A stretch of 40,053 nucleotides of DNA from the NCBI GenBank assembly GCA_002709525.1, contig PARE01000059.1, positions 3,490-43,542 on the forward strand. The letters are read 5' to 3'. Origin of the DNA: Magnetovibrio sp. (GTDB lineage: Bacteria; Pseudomonadota; Alphaproteobacteria; Rhodospirillales; Casp-alpha2). A program made the position numbers and the translations under genes. How positions within the stretch are numbered: the first letter of the stretch is position 1; every line of letters begins with the position of its first letter. The notes below the pieces were generated by a model that saw only the letters and a program-made list of their open reading frames with translations, was not told the origin of the DNA and made no database searches. Positions 17,083 to 25,375 of the stretch are shown in pieces.

Positions 17083-17731
17083 TCAACATTTCCGGGCCTG
17101 ATCAAACCTCCAGTTCAAAAGATCCATGCGATCTTGGCCGAAAAATGGCTCGTCTTCGAAGACCATGCATGGCACGCCCCAATGGCCTGCCGCGGTGCGC
17201 GTGTCGGTGTTGGCTTAAATAATCGCTTCCAAGCGCTCGGCCTCTGGATCAGCTTGGATCCGGAGGCTGCTGAAATTCAAACCAGTGCCCGTGGCGGCGT
17301 TTAGCAAGTGCTCGCCTTCATGCCATTTCTCGACCGTGCCGCTCCAAATCAGGCGGGTCACCGGATCCAGGAAGGTCATCCCGACTTCGGCCTCCACAGA
17401 CAATTGGGCATCGCGCGTCAACCAGCCGATGTGTGGTTGATTTTCGAGCGGTAAGGGTTCCATTGTTCGCGTGTCGAAGACCGGGGTCGGGTTTGGGTCG
17501 CCCGTTCGGCAGGCCCATATACTCGGCCAGTCGTTTTGTGTATCACTGGTGAAACGAGGGATAGTTCGGGTTCAGGCTCTTAAAGTAGCTCTTGAAGCGG
17601 ATGGCTCCTGGCCAGACGAGTTTCACGTACACGGTGACGTTAACTTGCCTGTCCAACGCCAGAATGTGATCTATCGCCAGATAACAGAAAGGGCTCCGCA
17701 TTGACCAGTAAAGATCGATCGCGTGGACCAT
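17083..17731 (-). pseudogene. Degraded 2-hydroxychromene-2-carboxylate isomerase (DsbA/kappa-GST family)
   Basis: A near full-length family match is broken in three places. The N-terminal part reads DLYWSMRSPFCYLAIDHILA. An in-frame TGA follows at 17545-17543, then YTKRLAEYMGLPNGRPKPDP in the same frame. A frameshift between about 17500 and 17463 leads into LTRDAQLSVEAEVGMTFLD and RLIWSGTVEKWHEGEHLL. A TAA at 17217-17215 interrupts the frame, and it ends with AGHWGVPCMVFEDEPFFGQD. The family performs glutathione-dependent isomerisation in naphthalene or aromatic breakdown, or related thiol chemistry. It lies 7 nt after the alpha/beta hydrolase gene and was probably the last gene of the gst-hydrolase unit. 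The lesions make it non-functional, unless sequencing errors account for them. Confidence 0.88.
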
Positions 17732-17738
17732 GATGGAA

Positions 17739-18605
17739 TTAGTTCACGCCCATTTGTCGCAACATACCCTCGACCATAGAGCTGTCGGCGTTGGCGAGAT
17801 TGGATAGGATGGAGAAATGATTGCACTCGGGCTGCTCCAGGAACGTACAGTTGGCACCCTTGGCTTTCCAATTATCGTTGAAATCCTGTGATTGGCGACG
17901 GAACTCGTATGTCTCTGCGCCACCGACAGCGATGATCAAGTCGGTATTTGGAACAGCGGTCATGCGGACAGGGCTGTACTGAAACACATCCTCATCCGAG
18001 AAATCCAAGGTTTTCTGCATGTAGCACAATTGAATGGGAGTTAGGTCATATATGCCGCTGATAGCGCATCCACCTTTCATAAGATCGGTAGGGCCGCCAC
18101 AAAAGGTTGGCCAGTCAGTAAGAGACAACATGATCGTTAGATGTCCGCCGGCGGAATGGCCGGAAACATAGATGCGATTTGGATCCAGGTTATAGGCAGC
18201 GGCGTTGGCATGGACCCAGGCAGCGGCCGACCGACACTGTCGGACGATGTCGCTAATCCGAACATCGGGGATCAGATCATACTCAATCAGACCAAAGGCT
18301 GCGCCGGCCTCCACGAAGGGTCGCGCCAAAAAGGTCTGGTCGGTTTTTGACCGGCTCATCCAGTAGCCGCCATGGATATACAACTGTACCGGATGGGGTC
18401 CGTTACCCCTGGGCAGGATGAGGTCAATACCTTCACGCGGACTGTCCCCATACTTGAGATCGATGTGATGGTCGAACTGCGCCAAGACTTCGGAGCACAT
18501 GGGTTCCCAAGTTTCGTAGTACTTGGGGTGGCTAGGCACGTGTTCGCGATTGTTGTACTGGGCATCCAGGCCCGCCTGATCGTAGTCTCTGAAGAGAACG
18601 CTCAT
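17739..18605 (-). CDS. Alpha/beta hydrolase (kynurenine formamidase/esterase-like)
   Basis: A 288-aa alpha/beta-hydrolase. The oxyanion region is HGGYWMSRSK (HGG motif), the nucleophile elbow is SGHSAGGHL (Ser at about residue 150), and a likely acid (GGAETYEFRRQSQDF) and catalytic His (CNHFSIL) lie near the C terminus. The N-terminal layout (FRDYDQAGLDAQYNNR) matches the family that includes arylformamidases and small-ester hydrolases. No kynurenine-pathway gene is near, so a general esterase or amidase acting on an aromatic catabolite is as likely. The ATG at 18605 has GGAG 9 nt upstream. The gene is 18 nt downstream of gst and 7 nt upstream of the HCCA isomerase pseudogene, so all three formed one transcription unit. 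Confidence 0.88.
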   Translation of the reverse strand: MSVLFRDYDQAGLDAQYNNREHVPSHPKYYETWEPMCSEVLAQFDHHIDLKYGDSPREGIDLILPRGNGPHPVQLYIHGGYWMSRSKTDQTFLARPFVEAGAAFGLIEYDLIPDVRISDIVRQCRSAAAWVHANAAAYNLDPNRIYVSGHSAGGHLTIMLSLTDWPTFCGGPTDLMKGGCAISGIYDLTPIQLCYMQKTLDFSDEDVFQYSPVRMTAVPNTDLIIAVGGAETYEFRRQSQDFNDNWKAKGANCTFLEQPECNHFSILSNLANADSSMVEGMLRQMGVN

Positions 18606-18623
18606 TATATGAATCTCCGGATT

Positions 18624-19247
18624 TTAGCTGAGCGGCAGCATAACGTGGTTCTGATATGGAATGCGATCCGACAGGCGCGCATACCAGGCATCGACGTTAG
18701 CGAAGGCGGGCTTGTCGAAGTCCATAGCGCTCCAGCGATGAATGGCGCAGCCGACCGGAATGTCGCCGACCGAAGGGGCCGCGCCGCCAATGAAATCCAT
18801 GGACGACAAATGCGTATCGAGAATGGCCCATAGTTTCTCTGCGTCCGCAGTGGCAGCGATCACGGCATCCGGATCGCGTTTCTCTGGCGGATGACGAACA
18901 ACATTCCAGAAGATGGTTGTCATGGGTGCGTGTAGTCGGCTCGCGTACCAATCCATCCACTGTCCCGCGTGAGCCCGTCCCGCGGGGTTGTTCGGCCACC
19001 AGTTTGTATCGGAACCGAATTTGTCTGCCAGATAACGCACGACAGAATGAGATTCCCAGACGATAACATCGCCGTCTTCGAGGGTCGGCACCAGTCCGTT
19101 TGGGTTTTTAGCCAGGTATTCCGGAGTATCGTTGAGGCCAAACTGCAGGCCCGCATCGACACGTTCATGTTCGAGCGCTAATTCGCCGATCATCCACATG
19201 GCCTTCTGGACGTTGATAGAATTAGCGCGGCCGAGTATGCGGACCAT
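18624..19247 (-). CDS. Glutathione S-transferase family protein
   Basis: A 207-aa soluble protein with an N-terminal thioredoxin-like domain (VRILGRANSINVQKAMWMIGEL) containing the cis-Pro segment NPNGLVPTLEDGDVIVWESHSVVRYLA (glutathione gamma-Glu binding by Glu-Ser), and an all-helical C-terminal domain from about residue 85. GSTs conjugate or remove glutathione from electrophiles. In this cluster it may act on an aromatic or halogenated substrate together with the hydrolase. The start is the ATG at 19247, with AAGGAG 6 nt upstream. An upstream in-frame ATG at 19283 has no such site. The next gene starts 18 nt downstream. The upstream VOC pseudogene is a separate unit with its own terminator. 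Confidence 0.92.
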   Translation of the reverse strand: MVRILGRANSINVQKAMWMIGELALEHERVDAGLQFGLNDTPEYLAKNPNGLVPTLEDGDVIVWESHSVVRYLADKFGSDTNWWPNNPAGRAHAGQWMDWYASRLHAPMTTIFWNVVRHPPEKRDPDAVIAATADAEKLWAILDTHLSSMDFIGGAAPSVGDIPVGCAIHRWSAMDFDKPAFANVDAWYARLSDRIPYQNHVMLPLS

Positions 19248-19416
19248 GGCGTTCTCCTTCGTTATTTTTTGTTTCGATGGCACGGTTCTTGCCCCAAGTC
19301 AGCGGGGGTGGAGACTAACAGAAATTCACATAGTGCTTACACATAATTCAGCCTCTGGGGCGATTGCTGATGTAGACTGATAGCAAGTGGAGATTTAAAC
19401 AAGAGATTGTCATTTT

Positions 19417-19438
19417 TAAAAAACCCTTGCACAGGGGT
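19417..19438 (-). terminator. Rho-independent terminator of the VOC pseudogene
   Basis: On the minus strand the hairpin ACCCCTGTGCAAGGGT (19438-19423) is followed directly by a run of T (19422-19418). It starts 9 nt after the last codon of the decayed VOC gene, so it fits as its terminator. The region from here to the gst start (19248-19416) is about 170 nt and shows no gene. Confidence 0.65.
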
Positions 19439-19446
19439 CGGGTGTG

Positions 19447-19851
19447 CTATGTGGCTGCTCTCTGGTCCGTATCTTTGAGATACTGTTCGTAGTTAAATAT
19501 CAACTAAATTTAGAAGCCTTCTGACGTCTCTACAAAGATCTGGTGAACGCCGAACTTAGGTCGCGTCTTTTTCTTTTGGGTCGCGCCGCAGGCATAAAGG
19601 TGTGCCTTCACGCCTGAATAGTCTGAACAGTTTAAGGCCATATGGTCGATATGGCCACCACCGGTATCGCCCGGCGAATCCTTGCCTACCATATGGATCA
19701 CCGGCTGTTCCCTGCAGGAGAGCCAGGCCGGAGGAAAGCCCACTCCCGGCGTATAGCCATCTGTGAACCCAAGCGCCGTTTTCAGGAATTTAGAGGTTTC
19801 CTACACGTCCTTTGTCAAGATCGTGAAGTGGCGCAGCAAGTCGACGGGCAT
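19447..19851 (-). pseudogene. Degraded VOC (glyoxalase-fold) family gene
   Basis: One reading frame of about 135 codons, normal for single-domain VOC proteins, is interrupted by three stops and no frameshift. It starts MPVDLLRHFTILTKDV, then TAG at 19803-19801, and goes on with ETSKFLKTALGFTDGYTPGV, GGGHIDHMALNCSDYSGVKA and FGVHQIFVETSEGF. TAA at 19512-19510 and TAG at 19506-19504 follow, then LIFNYEQ, and it ends at TAG 19449-19447. VOC enzymes bind a divalent metal and act on glutathione adducts, aromatic diols or similar. The first metal ligand would be His in RHFTIL and another in GHIDHMAL. The pairing with a GST and an HCCA isomerase suggests a lost glutathione-dependent aromatic pathway. 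Confidence 0.85.
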
Positions 19852-19999
19852 GATGTATGTCTCAGAGCTTGTACCGTGAAGCTTCTGTATCGGGCACTCT
19901 CAATAAGTTTAAATCGCGCCGAAACATGTCCATTAAAACCAACGCTGCGATGGTCAGAGTTCCCTAAGAATGGGCGAGGTTTTGATGAAGCGTAAAAGC

Positions 20000-20107
20000 T
20001 CAGCGTAGCGCATGGGGGTGGAATCGGATCATCTCGGCCGAGGGTGAGCGCCGACGGATGCCAATGGCACGGGCGAGAGTTTTGATGATGGCCCGGAGAA
20101 TTCCCAT
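20000..20107 (-). CDS. Short basic hypothetical ORF (35 aa)
   Basis: A 35-codon frame starts at ATG 20107 with GAGGA about 10 nt upstream and stops at TGA 20002-20000. It encodes an amphipathic, Arg-rich peptide (MGILRAIIKTLARAIGIRRR, then a Ser/Pro/His tail). No family is recognised. It lies in the long gap between the VOC pseudogene and the dehydrogenase gene and could be a real small protein, a leader peptide or a chance frame. The rest of 19852-20201 shows nothing else. Confidence 0.3.
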   Translation of the reverse strand: MGILRAIIKTLARAIGIRRRSPSAEMIRFHPHALR

Positions 20108-20201
20108 GGCGTTAGTGTTCCTCTAAAATAAAATTTCTAACGCCATTAGCTCATTTTGAACGCCTTGTAAACGAGATGTCGTGTATTTTTACGTAGCTTA
20201 T

Positions 20202-20216
20202 ACTACATATTGTAGT
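20202..20216. promoter_or_regulatory. Inverted repeat upstream of the D-2-hydroxyacid dehydrogenase gene
   Basis: ACTACA (20202-20207), a 3-nt spacer TAT and TGTAGT (20211-20216) form a perfect 6-bp inverted repeat about 70 nt before the ATG at 20289, within AT-rich DNA. Size and form suit a dimeric repressor such as a GntR-type protein, but no regulator gene is adjacent. Confidence 0.4.
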
Positions 20217-20288
20217 TATTTGGATTCATCTGGAGGCGTTGCTGTTCTCGGTCTAGAAAGTAGCCAATTAAACATATGGAGAACGGAC

Positions 20289-21344
20289 ATGACAGAATGC
20301 GGACGAAGGTTGGTTTACTTCGATGAATGGATGGACCCGAGTGGACCAGAGCGCGCCCGCACATTAAGCGGCGTAGAACTCATCGAGTTGGATAGTGCTG
20401 GGTCAACAGATAAAAATTGGCAGGCTTTGTCCGGAGCCCATGGCCATCAACTTCGTCCCAGTACGGAAACGCCTGAAATCTACTATCCCCGTGGTGATTT
20501 TTTTCAGCGCTGCCCGAACCTGCTGGCCATCGGATCCGCTGGCGCTGGATATGATATGGTTAACGTCGACGACTGTACGAAAGCTGGCGTCTTGTTGTTC
20601 AATCAGACAGGGGCGAACGCGGAGTCCGTTGCCCAGCATGTACTGGCGATGATGTTGACGTTGACGAAACAGCTCATTCAATCCGACAGGGCCATGCGGT
20701 CCAGCCACCGAAATTGGACGCGCTGGGATTATTCGGGCCGGGAACTGACTGGCCGGACGCTGGGGATTGTCGGGCTCGGTAATATCGGACGCTGCGTGGC
20801 AAGGATCACTGGATCCGTGTTTCGAATGCGGGTCATTGCTTACGACCCTTATCTCGCAGACTCGGATTTCGCCAAACGCGGGGCTGATAAGTGCGACAAC
20901 TTGGAAAACTTGTTTCGCGAGGCTGATTTCGTGTCCATCAACTGCCCGCTCACGGATGAAACCCGCGGTATGATCAATCAGGATCTTTTCAACGTCATGA
21001 AAGAAACAGCCTATTTTGTGATTACCGCACGGGGTGGCATATACGACGAACTGGCCCTGGAGGATGTATTGCGGGCGGGACGGATAGCCGGCGCCGGCCT
21101 GGATGTTTTTGAGCAGGAGCCACCGGCGGCGGAACACCCGCTGTTGAAATTCGACAACGTTTTGGTTAGCCCGCACAACGCAGGCATTACCGATGACGCC
21201 AACTTGAACATGGTCACGTCGGCGCTTGAACAATGGACCGATGTTTTCGCCGGCAGACGGCCACGCAACTTAATCAACCCGTCGGCCTGGGACGCATTTC
21301 AAACCCGCTACCAATCGGTGTTCGGTTTAAATGCGGCGGAGTAG
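20289..21344 (+). CDS. D-isomer-specific 2-hydroxyacid dehydrogenase
   Basis: A 351-aa NAD(P)-dependent dehydrogenase that interconverts a 2-oxoacid and a D-2-hydroxyacid (glyoxylate, hydroxypyruvate or phosphoglycerate type). The Rossmann motif is LGIVGLGNIGRCVARI. The catalytic Arg is in VITARGGIYDE, Glu in LDVFEQEPP and His in VSPHNAGIT, the classic R/E/H triad. N-terminal residues (RLVYFDEW) differ from SerA, and there is no ACT domain, so it is not a standard phosphoglycerate dehydrogenase. The frame stays open 36 codons upstream, but the ATG at 20289 is preceded by GGAG at 7 nt and the leader has no family likeness. Transcription is probably governed by the inverted repeat at 20202-20216. 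It stands alone. Confidence 0.9.
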   Translation: MTECGRRLVYFDEWMDPSGPERARTLSGVELIELDSAGSTDKNWQALSGAHGHQLRPSTETPEIYYPRGDFFQRCPNLLAIGSAGAGYDMVNVDDCTKAGVLLFNQTGANAESVAQHVLAMMLTLTKQLIQSDRAMRSSHRNWTRWDYSGRELTGRTLGIVGLGNIGRCVARITGSVFRMRVIAYDPYLADSDFAKRGADKCDNLENLFREADFVSINCPLTDETRGMINQDLFNVMKETAYFVITARGGIYDELALEDVLRAGRIAGAGLDVFEQEPPAAEHPLLKFDNVLVSPHNAGITDDANLNMVTSALEQWTDVFAGRRPRNLINPSAWDAFQTRYQSVFGLNAAE

Positions 21345-21673
21345 GATTATGGTCGATTTGGTCGATTGAAATAACCAACTTTACCTCTCAAACTTGAAGG
21401 CTCGCGCCAATGCTGACCGACAGGAGTTTGGAAAGAAGTCACGCGACATATCTATCAGCGGCTCGGCACTCGAACGCAACGACATCTATTAGAACAAAAT
21501 CTAGTGTGACCTCCGAGTGGAAGGTTATGACCAACACAAAATCTGTTGAATTCCGAATTTGTCGGGCGGCGCGACGCTGATTTCCGAGTACACCGCTTCA
21601 AAATTTCACGCGATGGTTTACGCGATTAAAAAGTAAAAAAGCTGGCCGAGCTAGGAGGTCGCTGCAGGCCTCG
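21345..21673. other. Intergenic region between convergent genes, no gene recognised
   Basis: 329 nt between the dehydrogenase (plus) and the LhgO-like oxidase (minus). A 56-codon plus-strand frame begins at ATG 21411 but resembles no family. No clear terminator hairpin with a T-run was found. Confidence 0.4.
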
Positions 21674-22789
21674 TCAGACAACGCCGACTTGTTCCGCTAC
21701 TTTATCGGCGATGGCTAACGATGAGGTTAGGCCAGGGCTTTCGATGCCGTATAAATTAATCAGGCCGGCTATGCCGTGTTTGGTCGGGCCCTGGATCATG
21801 AAGTCGGCGGCGTACTTGGCCTGGTCCGGTCCCCCGAGTTTTGGTCGAATGCCCACATACCCAGGTTGTAGGGCGCCGTCGCTGAGGCCCCGCCAGTAAC
21901 GGCGGATAGCGTCGTAGAAGCTATCCGCTCGGGCTGTGTCGATCTCGTAGTCCGGTTCATCCACCCAGGAGACGTCGGGGCCGAACTTGGTCTGACCTCC
22001 AAGGTCCAAGGTTGAATGGGTGCCCAAACCGCCCGGTACCGGCACAGGATAGATGAGGTGGTTGAACGGGCTTTTCCCGGTCAGGGTGAAGTAAGTCCCC
22101 TTGGCGTAAAAGAGGGGCGGGATGGTGTTTTTTGGGATGCCTGAGATAGTGTGCGCCAGGGGTTGCGCGCCGAGCCCTGCCGAATTAATCATAGTCCGGC
22201 AATGCAGCGTCATGGCGTTGGTGCCGCCGGTCTCAATTGTGATGCCGCCATTCTCGACCCGACCGCCAACAACCGGACTCATGAACGCGATCATGCCACC
22301 GTGGGCTTCCATGTCGCCTTGAAAGGCTAGCATCAGGCCGTGCGAGTCAATAATTCCGGTGGACGGTGATAGAAGCGCGCGAACAGCATGAAGATTTGGT
22401 TCTAAGTCTTGCAGTTCATCCGTGTCCACCCACGTCAGGTCGGTTACGCCGTTGGCGGCGGCCTTCTGCTTAGTGGCTTCAAGGGCGGAGATTTCCTGCT
22501 CCGTTGTGGCCACAACGAGTTTTCCAAGGCGCTTGTGGGCTACCCCGTGGCTTTCACAGTATTTATATAGATTAGTTTTGCCGGCGACGCAGCAGGTGGC
22601 CTTTAGGCTGCCTTTGGCGTAATAGATTCCGGCGTGAATTACTTCGGAATTTCTGGATGAGGTTCCCGTGCCGATATCATTGGCCGCTTCCAGGACTATT
22701 ACTTCACGCCCAGCTATGGCCAAGCGGCGCGCGATGGCTAGACCGACGACGCCGGCGCCTACTACAATGCAATCTACAGTTTCGGTCAT
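21674..22789 (-). CDS. FAD-dependent oxidoreductase, L-2-hydroxyglutarate oxidase (LhgO)-like
   Basis: A 371-aa DAO-family flavoprotein. The N-terminal FAD motif is [19 protein letters not shown] with the acidic end VIVLEA. The LhgO-type segment [18 protein letters not shown] follows at about residues 47-64, and a C-terminal FAD contact is seen in [18 protein letters not shown]. The family oxidises L-2-hydroxyglutarate to 2-oxoglutarate and passes electrons to the quinone pool, with a metabolite-repair role. Related members act on other hydroxyacids. The start ATG at 22789 has no strong ribosome site upstream. It converges with the D-2-hydroxyacid dehydrogenase, and both could act on short 2-hydroxyacids, although no operon links them. 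Confidence 0.88.
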   Translation of the reverse strand: MTETVDCIVVGAGVVGLAIARRLAIAGREVIVLEAANDIGTGTSSRNSEVIHAGIYYAKGSLKATCCVAGKTNLYKYCESHGVAHKRLGKLVVATTEQEISALEATKQKAAANGVTDLTWVDTDELQDLEPNLHAVRALLSPSTGIIDSHGLMLAFQGDMEAHGGMIAFMSPVVGGRVENGGITIETGGTNAMTLHCRTMINSAGLGAQPLAHTISGIPKNTIPPLFYAKGTYFTLTGKSPFNHLIYPVPVPGGLGTHSTLDLGGQTKFGPDVSWVDEPDYEIDTARADSFYDAIRRYWRGLSDGALQPGYVGIRPKLGGPDQAKYAADFMIQGPTKHGIAGLINLYGIESPGLTSSLAIADKVAEQVGVV

Positions 22790-23198
22790 GATAGGAAGAT
22801 GACGCTGTGGTCCGGAGCTGTCCAGTAGTTATCGTTTGACCTATTCGCAAAACCTATGCTCCACCTGCTAGAGTAACGTCATTGAAGCAAGATAGGCTAG
22901 AGAAAATACAATCTTGATTCTTTAATATCGTATATCTTTCTTGCGCAATTGTCCCGGGTTTGACTCGCAATCGAGCTCTTTGTGGAATACTATCTCCCGA
23001 TGGACGTTTGGCGTATTACGACGTGCCAAGTACCAGCGAAATAGTCTCACAATCGATAGCGAGGCTATGACAAAAGAAAGAGCCTCGAGTAGTTCGTGAT
23101 GACTGGTTTTTTGTCAGCTATAGACTTAGTGTCGCGTTGTTCAGCGGTGGACTTAAACTTGTCGCAATAGTGATCAGGCATGGATGGAGAAAGTGATA
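22790..23198. other. Intergenic region between divergent genes, no gene recognised
   Basis: About 400 nt between the LhgO-like gene and the aldolase gene, AT-richer than its surroundings. A plus-strand frame across about 22930-23095 stays open but has no recognised family. A weak hairpin, GAGGCT 23061-23066 with AGCCTC 23081-23086, may be chance. The two divergent promoters are probably here. Confidence 0.35.
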
Positions 23199-23978
23199 AT
23201 GGTCTATCGCGCGCCCAAATCGTCTTTCGAGGCTCGCGCATCTGCTGAGATGAGCGAGCATCTAAGCGAACGCCCGGCGTGGTCAACACAACAGAAACTT
23301 GCGCTAACGGCTCGTATCCTCGCAGCTGATGGACATGGTTCCGGCGTCGCTGGTCAGATCACCGCGCGTGGCAAAGCCCCTGACACCATGTGGACAGCGC
23401 GGTTTGGGTTAGGGCTTGATGAAATCCGCGCCAGCGATTTTTTACTGGTCGATAACGATTTAAATGTTATTGAGGGTGCGGGTATGCCAAACCCGTCAAA
23501 CCGGTTTCATCTTTGGGTATACAGGGTGCGTCCCGATGTCATAAGTATCGTCCATACCCATCCGCCAAACGTGTCGGCGCTCTCCATGCTCGGTGTGCCG
23601 CTGATCGTGTCGCATATGGATACGGCCATGTTTTACGAGGATTGCGCGTGGCTTTCCGAGTGGCCAGGGCCGCCAATCGGGGACGAAGAAGGTGAACTGA
23701 TCTCAAACGCACTTGGTGACAAGCGCGCTATCCTCTTGGCCCACCATGGGCAATTGTCTGCGGGCAGTACCGTTGAGCAGGCGGCAATCCTTGCATATCA
23801 TTTTGAGCATGCGGCAAAAATGCAGTTGCGTGCCATGGCGGCTGGCGAGATCAAGCCATTGCCGCCGGACGCTGGTCGCCATGCCCACGACTACCGGCTC
23901 AAACCCGAACCCTTGAACGCTACTTTTGATTGCTATGCTCGAGCTGTATTGCGTGCAGGACAAGATATCTTGGATTGA
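23199..23978 (+). CDS. Class II aldolase/adducin family protein
   Basis: About 259 aa, a zinc-dependent class II aldolase-fold enzyme that usually splits or forms C-C bonds in sugar phosphates or short hydroxyacids. The metal ligands are visible in IVHTHPPNVSAL (two His) and in ILLAHHGQLSAGSTVEQA (His), with the N-terminal ATRILAADGHGSG-like segment TARILAADGHGSGVAGQIT holding the substrate loop. ATG at 23199 has GGAG 9 nt upstream. An earlier ATG at 23184 is in frame with a weaker site, and either may be used. Some members act as 3-oxo-tetronate decarboxylases or in fuculose and ribulose pathways. None is fixed by the neighbours, although a transporter follows 200 nt downstream. Confidence 0.88.
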   Translation: MVYRAPKSSFEARASAEMSEHLSERPAWSTQQKLALTARILAADGHGSGVAGQITARGKAPDTMWTARFGLGLDEIRASDFLLVDNDLNVIEGAGMPNPSNRFHLWVYRVRPDVISIVHTHPPNVSALSMLGVPLIVSHMDTAMFYEDCAWLSEWPGPPIGDEEGELISNALGDKRAILLAHHGQLSAGSTVEQAAILAYHFEHAAKMQLRAMAAGEIKPLPPDAGRHAHDYRLKPEPLNATFDCYARAVLRAGQDILD

Positions 23979-24179
23979 CACACGGAGGGAGGGGATCCAG
24001 CTGGAGTTTACGAATGGGTACGCTATCGCCGTGCCGAGATCATTAATCTATCAGTAGAAGTCAGTAATGCTGATCAAGAGCTCTTTTGAATTTTAGTTGT
24101 GAATCATCGCAAACTGAGAGTAATTATGCGTCCGATTTTTTGATCGTTTCTTTCTTCACTTGGATGCCTAAAAATCGTC

Positions 24180-25145
24180 GTGTGGGGAGTAGGGTCAATA
24201 AACCGCATCTTGGTTTTCATCGGTCGAAACGCCATGGTCGCCATGGTGATTGGCGTATTTATTGGGCTCTTGATACCGCCGCTCGCGACACTTATGCAGC
24301 CGTTACTGGCGCCATCGGTTTGGTTGCTGTTGGTAATCAGTCTGCTCCGGGTCAACACCCGAGAGGGGTTGGCTCACCTCAGTAAACCGAGGCGTTTGGT
24401 GCTGCTGATGTTCAGTTTTCTGGTGATCCTTCCGATCGGCATGCAGGGCCTGTTGAGCCTTACGCCGTTGCCGTCCGGCCTCATCGGCGCAATGGTTCTG
24501 ACTGCCGGATCGTCCGTATTGATCTCTACCTCGACCCTCGCGCTGCTGATGGGTTTGGATGGCGCGATGATTTTATTGATAATGCTGGGCACCACGTTGC
24601 TTATGCCCGTGACCTTGCCGATAGTGGCTTTGGGCTTGTTGGGCCTGGAGTTGGAGATGAGCTCATGGGAGCTCATGGGGCGGCTTGTATTTCTGGTGGG
24701 GTCTGCGGTCATATTGGCCACTCTTGGCCGCAGGGTTATCGGCGAGGCGCGGCTGAAGACGCAGGCTGAGGTATTGGACGGCGCGGCGGTGGTGACCCTT
24801 GTAATCTTTGCGATCGCCATTATGGACGGTCTTGCCGCGCGTTTGATGGCAGAGCCGGGGTACGTGCTATTCGTCATTGGCGTAAGCTTTATGGTCTATA
24901 CCGGATTAATAATATTAATGACGGCGACTCTGGCAACAATAGTGCCGCAATGGGGACGCAGGTTACAACTTAGCGTCGGCCTGGCCTCTGGGGCGCGAAA
25001 TCTGGGTGTAATATTGGCGGTGATGCCTGCTAACGCGGATCCGGATATGTTGTTGTATTTCGCTGCTGGGCAGTTTCCTATCTATATCATGCCGGCGGTT
25101 CTGAAGCCTATAATGTTGAGGCTGGTTGGGCGAGAGACGACATGA
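24180..25145 (+). CDS. BASS-superfamily-like membrane transporter (bile acid:Na+ symporter family)
   Basis: A 321-aa inner-membrane protein with about nine to ten hydrophobic segments. N-terminal FIGRNAMVAMVIGVFIGLLI and the discontinuous-helix region LTAGSSVLISTSTLALLMG resemble the BASS/10-TM fold, as does the late ASGARNLGVILAVMPA (the second crossover region, with Asn-rich ARN). Members import organic acids with sodium, so it could take up a hydroxyacid for the neighbouring aldolase or dehydrogenases. The start GTG at 24180 is chosen for length only. No ribosome site is seen, and a downstream ATG at 24234 would clip the first helix. It lies 201 nt after the aldolase gene. It is not an ACR3 arsenite pump by visible motifs. 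Confidence 0.75.
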   Translation: MWGVGSINRILVFIGRNAMVAMVIGVFIGLLIPPLATLMQPLLAPSVWLLLVISLLRVNTREGLAHLSKPRRLVLLMFSFLVILPIGMQGLLSLTPLPSGLIGAMVLTAGSSVLISTSTLALLMGLDGAMILLIMLGTTLLMPVTLPIVALGLLGLELEMSSWELMGRLVFLVGSAVILATLGRRVIGEARLKTQAEVLDGAAVVTLVIFAIAIMDGLAARLMAEPGYVLFVIGVSFMVYTGLIILMTATLATIVPQWGRRLQLSVGLASGARNLGVILAVMPANADPDMLLYFAAGQFPIYIMPAVLKPIMLRLVGRETT

Positions 25146-25375
25146 AGGCCCGATATTTTTAGCAGGCTTAGAATGACGCCGTATTTTCGAAGGCTTTAGT
25201 TAGAACCGACTATGAGTTCTCTGTCGTCGGGCTGCGTGGCCTCATGGCGAGGTTCCAAGAAGGTGTGAAATTGGATATGCTTAGACTAAATTTCGGCATT
25301 GACCCCCCGGCGCCGGCGATCAAACTGTCCACCGTCGGGCGTATCGGCGGGGTCTAACGGTATAGAGAGACGATC

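Noticed and set aside
17083-19851. In-frame stops read as recoded codons (for example selenocysteine)
   Set aside because: All three stop codons occur, one gene also has a frameshift, and the positions are not Cys-type catalytic sites, so decay is the simpler reading.
23061-23086. GAGGCT/AGCCTC hairpin upstream of the aldolase gene
   Set aside because: The 6-bp stem with a 14-nt loop and no T-run is weak and likely chance.
24086-24385. 99-codon plus-strand frame overlapping the BASS-like gene
   Set aside because: Out of frame with the transporter, which has clear hydrophobic segments; the alternative frame has no domain.
24180-25145. BASS-like transporter as the missing arsenite pump (ACR3)
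   Set aside because: It lies 17 kb from arsDA and lacks visible ACR3 hallmarks such as the conserved helix-4 Cys context; the fold likeness is only superfamily level.
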